Positions 60,101 through 64,000 of a DNA stretch of 64,000 bases are shown here, one piece after another; position 1 is the stretch's first letter, and each line of letters opens with the position of its first letter. A model generated the notes under the pieces. The model ran no database searches. It saw only the letters and a program-made list of their open reading frames with translations, and was not told where the DNA came from. Source of the stretch: DASZIT01 sp963709665 (lineage in GTDB: Bacteria > Actinomycetota > Acidimicrobiia > Acidimicrobiales > RAAP-2); the NCBI GenBank assembly GCA_963709665.1, contig CAVPWU010000005.1, forward strand, positions 1-64,000, read 5' to 3'. Position numbers and translations under genes: made by a program.

Positions 60101-61529
60101 GGCCGGTCACCACCGTCTCGGTCTGGGAGATGGTCCCCAGGGTGCCGGCGGCCACCGTCACCGGCAGGCTGCCGGGATGGGGGGCGCCGGTGAAGAAGCT
60201 GCCGTCGGTGGATCCCGGCGGGATCACCACCGCCGGGGTGGCGGCGCCGCCCGGGGTCAGGGAGAAGGTGCCCTGGAGGTTGGTGGACGACAGGTCCAGA
60301 AGGATGGCGTCGGGATCGGTGGCCGGGTTGCCGTCGGCGTCCCGGGCCTGGACGGTGACCGGGCCGAGGTTGGCCCCGGCCGAGGTGGGCCCGGTGATGG
60401 GGGTGGTGGTGAAGGCGATGGAGGTGGGTGCCGAGTACTCGAAGGCCCCGACGTCGCAGAAGGTGCTGGCGGCGGGCTGGGGCCGGGTCTCGCCCCGCTG
60501 GTCGGTGGCCAGGCAGCTGGAGGCGGGGACCTGGTGGTAGGCGGGGCTGGTGGGCAGGATGGCCTGGGTCTGGGTGGGGCCGCCGTTGTCCTGCAGCGAC
60601 CCGAGCATCGGGTCGGTGTCCACCTGGTCGCCGTAGTAGGTCTGGAACCCGCAGGTGTCCCCGTCGTCGATGTTGTAGCCACCGGGGGTGCCCGTCTCGT
60701 TGTTGTTGGTGTCGGAGGAGCAGCTGCCGCCGCCGTTGCCGGCCAGGATGGTCCCGAAGACGTTGACGGTGGACTCGTTGTCGAGCCCCCAGGAGCCGTT
60801 GTCGGAGAGGGTGTCGGCCGACACGGTCGTCGAGGTGCCGTTGGCACTGACGCCGTCCTGGCCGTTGGCGGTGACCGTGCTGTTGGCGAGCGTCAGGGAG
60901 CCGTAGCTGTCGAGACCGTCGGAGGTGCTCCCGGTGATGGTGGAGTTGCGGATGGACAGCGTCCCGAACGAGGTCACGCCCGCCGTGGTGCTGCCGGAGA
61001 TGGTGGTGGTGTTGACCTCGACGGTGCCGGACTGGTTGTTGATGCCGACGGAGGCGCCGGTGAGGACGTCATCGCTCAGGAGGGTGGTCCCGCCACCGGT
61101 GTAGATGGCGTTGGTGTCGGCGGCGATGGCCAGACCGGTGACGGTGAGGGTGGCGCCGTAGTTGTCGAAGCCGTCGGGGCTGCCGTCGAGGGTGGTCTGG
61201 CCGGGGATGCCGGAGACGTCCAGGGTGCCGCTGTACACGTTGACGTCGTCGTTGAAGGTCCCGGCGCCCACCAGGATGGTGCCGGACCCGCCGCTGTCGG
61301 CGGCGGCGGCCACCGCGTCGCTGATCGAGCCGCAGGGGGCCACCTGGGAGCAGGCGGCGCCGCTGCCGTTGACGTCGACGTAGAACACGTTGGAGGCCGA
61401 GGCGGACCCGCCGGACAGCGCGGCCAGGGCCAGGGTCCCGCCCAGCAGGGCGAGGACCAGAAGGGCCCGGAGCATCGACCCCGGCCGACCGGTGTGGGCC
61501 CGGTCGGATCCGGTAACGGACTGCTGCAT
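57162..61529 (-). CDS. Giant secreted adhesin with invasin-like repeats and six-unit GYW tail
   Basis: Protein of 1,455 residues. A signal peptide (MLRALLVLALLGGTLALAAL region, ASAS cleavage) is followed by a right-handed beta-helix-like domain (VDVNGSGAACSQVAPCGSISDAV to CDVGAFEY, a choice-of-anchor-like ending). Next come one atypical and seven Big_1/invasin-like Ig repeats of about 105 residues (DTYGNPVSGATVTFTV, TDTETTGADGTATAATLTAG). The protein closes with six 42-residue GYW repeats (GYWMVASDGGIFAFGDAGF) and ends exactly at the end of the sixth unit. The tail is homologous to that of the adhesin at 10630, but the Ig repeats are of a different type. No sorting signal. A promoter at 61608-61636 is clear. 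Confidence 0.9.
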   Translation of the reverse strand: MQQSVTGSDRAHTGRPGSMLRALLVLALLGGTLALAALSGGSASASNVFYVDVNGSGAACSQVAPCGSISDAVAAAADSGGSGTILVGAGTFNDDVNVYSGTLDVSGIPGQTTLDGSPDGFDNYGATLTVTGLAIAADTNAIYTGGGTTLLSDDVLTGASVGINNQSGTVEVNTTTISGSTTAGVTSFGTLSIRNSTITGSTSDGLDSYGSLTLANSTVTANGQDGVSANGTSTTVSADTLSDNGSWGLDNESTVNVFGTILAGNGGGSCSSDTNNNETGTPGGYNIDDGDTCGFQTYYGDQVDTDPMLGSLQDNGGPTQTQAILPTSPAYHQVPASSCLATDQRGETRPQPAASTFCDVGAFEYSAPTSIAFTTTPITGPTSAGANLGPVTVQARDADGNPATDPDAILLDLSSTNLQGTFSLTPGGAATPAVVIPPGSTDGSFFTGAPHPGSLPVTVAAGTLGTISQTETVVTGPAATITATAGDGQTAVVGQNFSTALTANVVDGTANPVDADTVTFTVTGGPASFAGGATSATATTGVDGTATAPTLTAGTTPGAVTVTATVGGVATPATYSETVVVGAPATITDTSGDSQSAVVTTDFGSPLVATVEDTYGNPISGATVTFTVTDGSAAFAGSSTDTETTASDGTATSATLTAGTVAGPVTVTASVNDLSTTFHDVVAVAGAASSIAATSGDNQSATVATAFADPLVATVTDQYGNPVSGDSVTFTVASGSATFPGGVSTDTETTGADGTATAATLTAGTVAGPVSVTVADTGGATGTSFDATVVAGAPATVTDSGGDNQTAAVTDDFGDPLSATVTDLYGNPVSGASVTFAVTGGSAAFAGSSTDTETTGADGTATSATLTAGTTAGPVTTTATVDSLSTTFNDVVVVAGAASSIAATSGDNQSATVATAFSDPLVATVTDAYGNPVSGDSVTFTVASGSATFPGGLTTDTETTGADGTATAATLTAGTVAGPVSVTVADTGGATGTSFAATVVAGAPATVTTAAGNGQQTTPVTAFPTRLAAHVVDTYGNPVDGTTVTFRVVSGPATFPGAATTVTATTGANGTATAPVLTAGSTVGTVTTTATVTGLPAATFTDVVVVHGPPAIVTIVSGDDQTALYSQPFGAPLTVKVTDAQGNVISGDAVTFAVTGGSAVLGATSATTNAAGEASVPLAAGPYAGAVTVVATPTGVAGITFNATVQRAGSGGSIIASTPDGAGYWIATPTGQVSAFGNATAEGSLSGPLNKPIVGITCTPSGKGYWLVASDGGIFAFGDAGFYGSMGSTPLNKPIVGISSTPDGRGYWMVASDGGIFAFGDAAFHGSMGGQPLNKPIVGLAATPAGRGYWMVASDGGIFAFGDAGFEGSMGGQPLNEPIVGMAATPDGRGYWMVASDGGIFSLGDAGFFGSLGSTKLAQPIVGMAATPTGKGYWLVGGDGGVFALGNAGFFGSAS
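57165..57893 (-). repeat. Six 42-residue GYW repeats (C-terminal module of adhesin 2)
   Basis: Six units of 126 bp; the middle four are nearly identical around GRGYWMVASDGGIFAFGDA. The first unit (GYWIATPTGQVSAFGNA) is degenerate, as in adhesin 1. The exact six-unit length in both proteins suggests a closed domain. Confidence 0.85.
57920..60105 (-). repeat. Seven Big_1-like coding repeats with a 630-bp higher-order period
   Basis: Repeat boundaries are approximate. Units 3 and 5 are almost identical (ASSIAATSGDNQSATVATAF) and units 4 and 6 start alike (PATVT), giving an A-B-A-B pattern; the same DNA block recurs at 58551 and 59181. The pattern indicates duplication of a two-domain block. Confidence 0.8.
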
Positions 61530-61607
61530 GGCTTCCCCCTAGGACGTGGCGGGGCACGGACCGACGGCCTTGGCGGCGACGCGACCCCTGCATGGCGCGA
61601 GGGCCCA

Positions 61608-61636
61608 AAGCTAGACCCGATCCGTGGCCGACTCAA
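61608..61636 (-). promoter_or_regulatory. Promoter of adhesin 2
   Basis: On the minus strand TTGAGT (61631-61636) and TAGCTT (61608-61613) are 17 bp apart, placing the transcription start about 70 bp before the ATG at 61529. No operator is evident in 61530-61743. Confidence 0.65.
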
Positions 61637-61743
61637 CACGTTCCGCTCGATTGCGGAGCCTGATGTTGCGGGTGATGTGGGAGACTGACCGCCGACGATC
61701 GGCTGCGCAACCACGTCGAGTTCGTCCCCAACGTCTTCCACTC

Positions 61744-62499
61744 ATGGACCCTCTGCCGCCCCTCTCACCCCGTCGCCACCGGTACCGGCGGAGGGTGGGT
61801 CGGGGTGTCGCCGCCGTGGCCGTCGCCGCCCTGGCCGCCGGGTGCTCGTCGACCCCTCCCACCGCGGTCGGCTCCACCACCCCGGGGCAACGCGCCACCT
61901 CCACCTCCTCCCCGGCGTCCACCTCGACCACCGTGCTCGAGGTGACCGGGGCCCTGCCGCCGGGGCAGGCCAACCTCGCCGCCGACGACCTCCCGGCCGG
62001 GTGGGCGGTCGCCGGCTCCACCGGCGCGGTGGCCACCCCCGCCGGGCTGCGCTCCGGCAGCCTGCTCTCGTGCCTGGGTCGCCCGGCCTCGGCGGTGCCG
62101 GTCACCGGGACCCCGTCCCGCCTCTACGGGGACGGACGGGTCACCGCCCGCTCCGACCTCTCCTTCGTCTCGCCGCCCACCGAGCTCAGCCAGGAGCTGC
62201 AGGCCCTCCACAAGCCGGCCGGCCTGGCCTGCCTCGGCAAGGCGGTCACCGGCTCCCTGTCGGCCGACGGTCCGCTGACCCACCCCGAGGTCACCTCGCT
62301 GGGCACCACCCCGGGCGGGCTGGACGCCGCCCTGGGGGTCCGCTACACCGCCGGCTCCCCCCGGGGTCCGCTCACCCAGGACGTCTACCTGCTGTCCACC
62401 GGGGGCAACCTGCTGGTGGTCGCCTTCCTGGCCGTCGGGGCGCCGCCCTCCCTGGCCACCGAGCACACCGTCCTGGCCCAGGTGCTGGGCCGGCTCTGA
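61744..62499 (+). CDS. Lipoprotein of unknown function
   Basis: Protein of 251 residues from the ATG at 61744. A strongly basic n-region (SPRRHRYRRRVGR), hydrophobic core and lipobox ALAAGC (Cys34) are followed by a Ser/Thr tether and a domain with two Cys (LLSCLGRP and LACLGKA), probably disulfide bonded. It ends DVYLLSTGGNLLVVAFLAVG. I do not recognise the family. No clear ribosome site; an upstream in-frame start would place the signal peptide too far inside. Divergent from adhesin 2 and 28 bp ahead of the next gene. Confidence 0.75.
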   Translation: MDPLPPLSPRRHRYRRRVGRGVAAVAVAALAAGCSSTPPTAVGSTTPGQRATSTSSPASTSTTVLEVTGALPPGQANLAADDLPAGWAVAGSTGAVATPAGLRSGSLLSCLGRPASAVPVTGTPSRLYGDGRVTARSDLSFVSPPTELSQELQALHKPAGLACLGKAVTGSLSADGPLTHPEVTSLGTTPGGLDAALGVRYTAGSPRGPLTQDVYLLSTGGNLLVVAFLAVGAPPSLATEHTVLAQVLGRL

Positions 62500-62527
62500 G
62501 TCCACCCGTCCGAGCAGGAGGTCACCC

Positions 62528-63034
62528 GTGCCCCACCCCGACACCGTCGAGTCCATCGGCCGGGCCCTCGCCCGCCACGGCTACCAGGTGGGTCCGGAGT
62601 CCATCGGCGGCCGGGCGGTGGTGGTGGGCCGGCGGTCCGACTTCCGCCTGCGGTGGATGGCGGCCCGCCTCCACACCTTCGTGGTGGTGACCCGGTTCGA
62701 CGAGGGGGGAGCCGGTCCCGACACCGCCGGCCTCGACGCCTTCCTCGACGCCTCGTGCCGCTACGCCGTCGGCCACAAGCAGGGCCTCCCCCGGGGCCTG
62801 CAGACCGGGACGGCGGCGGTGGCGGTGGCGGTGGTCGACCGGGCCGGCCCCGACGCCCTGGCCTGGGCCGACCACTCCCACGGCTCCCGGTTCGCCGCCA
62901 TCACCTACCCGGTGACGGTGGAGGCGGCCACCGGCCGGGTGGTCCACCCTCCCCGGAAAGTGGTCGGGGCGGTGTTCAACGGCCACCTCAAGGCGGTGGC
63001 CGAGGAGATCGTCGCCCCGGCGGTCCGCGCCTGA
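62528..63034 (+). CDS. Conserved protein of unknown function
   Basis: Protein of 168 residues from a GTG with an excellent GGAGG ribosome site. No signal or membrane segment. Recognisable features are RLHTFVVVTRFDEGG, DAFLDASCRYAVGHKQGLPRGLQTG and FAAITYPVTVEAATGRVVH. The motif KQGLPRGLQTG looks strongly conserved, and I have the impression of a family shared with other actinobacteria and haloarchaea, but I cannot name it with confidence. A bidirectional hairpin follows. Confidence 0.7.
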   Translation: MPHPDTVESIGRALARHGYQVGPESIGGRAVVVGRRSDFRLRWMAARLHTFVVVTRFDEGGAGPDTAGLDAFLDASCRYAVGHKQGLPRGLQTGTAAVAVAVVDRAGPDALAWADHSHGSRFAAITYPVTVEAATGRVVHPPRKVVGAVFNGHLKAVAEEIVAPAVRA

Positions 63035-63074
63035 GCCCCGCCCAACCCGGAGCCCCGCCCACCCGGGGCGCGGT

Positions 63075-63097
63075 GCCGGCGGGCCCGTCCCGCCGGC
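63075..63097. terminator. Bidirectional hairpin terminator
   Basis: GCCGGCGGG and CCCGCCGGC form a perfect 9-bp stem with a CCCGT loop, between convergent genes ending at 63034 and 63101. No T-run. Confidence 0.6.
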
Positions 63098-63100
63098 GGC

Positions 63101-64000
63101 CTACCAGCCGCTGAAGAAGCTGACGATGGCGTCCCCGGCCGAGCTGAGGGCGCTCCCCACGTCGCTGCCGAAGCTGGAGAAGGCGCTGCCGATGGCGTCG
63201 ATGGTGGAGGAGGTGAAGCCCAGGCTGGTGAGGGCGCTCTCGATGTCGCTGGTCGCCTCGCCGAACACGTCGCTCAGCACCCCGGCGATCTGGGCGGCGG
63301 TGTCCCCGATGGACTGGAGCACCGAGGCCACCGCCGAGGCGGCGTCGCCGTAGGCGCTCTCCAGAGCCGAGGCGATGGTGTCGGCGGCATCGCCCAGCCC
63401 GTTGAGGATGGAGGCCACCTCGGCGTCGGTCTCGGCGTAGACCGAGTCCAGTGCGGCGGCGATGGTGGCCGCCGCCGCCCCCAGCCCGTTGAGGATGGAG
63501 GCCACCTCGGCGGCCGTCTCGGCGTAGGCGGACTGGAGGGCCCCGGCGATCTGGTCGGCCGTGTAGTTGAGGACGTTGAGGATCGAGGCCACGTCGGCCG
63601 CCGCCTCGTTGTAGGCCGACTCCAGGGCCCCGGCGATCTGGTCGGCCGTGTAGCTGAGGCCGTTGAGGATCGACGCCGCCGCCGCCGCCGTGGCCGCGTA
63701 GGCCGACTCCAGGGCGCCGGCGATCTGGTTGGCCGTGTAGTTGAGGGTGTCGAGGATGGACGCCACCGCGGCGGCGGTGGCCGCGTAGGCGGACTCCAGG
63801 GCGTCGGCGATCTGGTCGGCCGTCTTGTTGAGGGTCTGGAGGATGGCCCCCACCTCGGCCGCCGTCTCGGCGTAGGCCGTCTTCAACCCGTCGGCGATCT
63901 GGCCGACCCCGTACTCGAGCCCGTTGAGGAGGACACCGGCCTCCTGGGCGGTCTCGTCGAACACCCCGACCAGGGCGCTGGCCACGCCGTCGACGTCGTA
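63101..64000 (-). CDS. Alanine-rich 29-residue-repeat protein (N-terminus beyond right edge)
   Basis: The frame is open to the window edge; 300 codons are visible, and the internal GTG at 63985 need not be the start. At least eight consecutive 29-residue repeats of the type LNYTADQIAGALESAYAAT-AAAVASI occupy 63233-63928, followed by a diverged tail rich in Ser/Gly and ending SAGDAIVSFFSGW. The hydrophobic positions (Leu, Ile, Ala, Leu, Tyr, Ile) imply amphipathic helices with an Ala-packed face. There are no Cys or Pro in the repeats. I know no named family. Such repeats could form an elongated helical solenoid or a lipid- or surface-associated protein. Convergent with the preceding gene. Confidence 0.75.
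   Translation of the reverse strand, partial: YDVDGVASALVGVFDETAQEAGVLLNGLEYGVGQIADGLKTAYAETAAEVGAILQTLNKTADQIADALESAYAATAAAVASILDTLNYTANQIAGALESAYAATAAAAASILNGLSYTADQIAGALESAYNEAAADVASILNVLNYTADQIAGALQSAYAETAAEVASILNGLGAAAATIAAALDSVYAETDAEVASILNGLGDAADTIASALESAYGDAASAVASVLQSIGDTAAQIAGVLSDVFGEATSDIESALTSLGFTSSTIDAIGSAFSSFGSDVGSALSSAGDAIVSFFSGW
63233..63928 (-). repeat. Eight 87-bp tandem coding repeats (29 residues each)
   Basis: The period is exactly 87 bp, with the block CCGGCGATCTGGTCGGCCGT repeated almost unchanged in several units (plus-strand reading). Units five and six diverge in the first half (GAAAATIA, GDAADTIA). The array probably continues beyond the right edge. Confidence 0.85.

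Overview
The window is 64 kb of very GC-rich DNA (clearly above 70 percent by eye, with strong G/C bias at third codon positions) from a free-living bacterium of the phylum Actinomycetota. Supporting traits are a mycofactocin-type short-chain dehydrogenase, polyprenyl-phosphate-mannose-dependent mannosyltransferases, DUF2510 proteins, 11-bp PHO-box repeats of the Streptomyces kind, and TANNNT -10 elements placed directly in front of start codons. Two giant surface proteins with C-terminal GYW repeats make the class Acidimicrobiia my best guess. That placement is inference.

Layout. 0-6.3 kb: the first 37 codons of lon (minus strand), a two-RCK potassium channel, and the phosphate uptake operon pstS-pstC-pstA-pstB behind a six-unit PHO-box array. 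6.3-15.3 kb: a same-strand block with two DUF6916-like proteins, a GNAT acetyltransferase, a sulfotransferase-like protein, three tail-collar (microcystin-dependent-protein-like) proteins and a secreted Ig-repeat adhesin. 15.3-18.1 kb: two PhoB-type response regulators without kinases, flanking a crcB pair that is preceded by a clear fluoride riboswitch. 18.4-26.9 kb: a YjbQ-family protein, an MFS exporter, pgi, a fatty acid desaturase divergent from a PaaX-type regulator, a YihY/BrkB membrane protein, a mycofactocin-type SDR, a DUF5522 protein and a PAP2 phosphatase. 27.2-30.6 kb: a CUT2 sugar ABC transporter resembling the xylose system. 30.8-36.7 kb: a DUF2510 protein, a WYL regulator divergent from a DinB protein across a perfect palindrome, a drug exporter, glycerate kinase, a VOC protein and a lipoprotein. 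36.8-39.5 kb: a polar amino acid ABC transporter. 40.1-45.7 kb: four membrane mannosyl/glycosyltransferases. 45.9-49.9 kb: small conserved proteins, two SnoaL-like proteins and an M20 peptidase. 49.9-53.6 kb: an HtrA protease, lysS and tRNA-Lys(CTT). 53.5-57 kb: a possible fucosyltransferase, GDP-L-fucose synthase and a DMT transporter. 57.2-61.5 kb: a second giant repeat adhesin. 61.7-64 kb: a lipoprotein, a conserved unknown protein, and a gene made of 29-residue alanine-rich repeats that runs off the right edge.

Working together. Phosphate uptake and probably other uptake systems appear to sit under a PhoP-like regulator, and one of the two orphan response regulators is a candidate for it. 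The glycosyltransferases, GDP-fucose synthase and adhesins point to an elaborate cell envelope.

Sequence quality. About fourteen single-base indels interrupt otherwise intact, well-conserved genes, and the tRNA carries one extra base in its T arm. Because rejoining the frames restores full-length family members each time, I read these as residual sequencing or assembly errors and annotate the genes as continuous, stating where each break lies.
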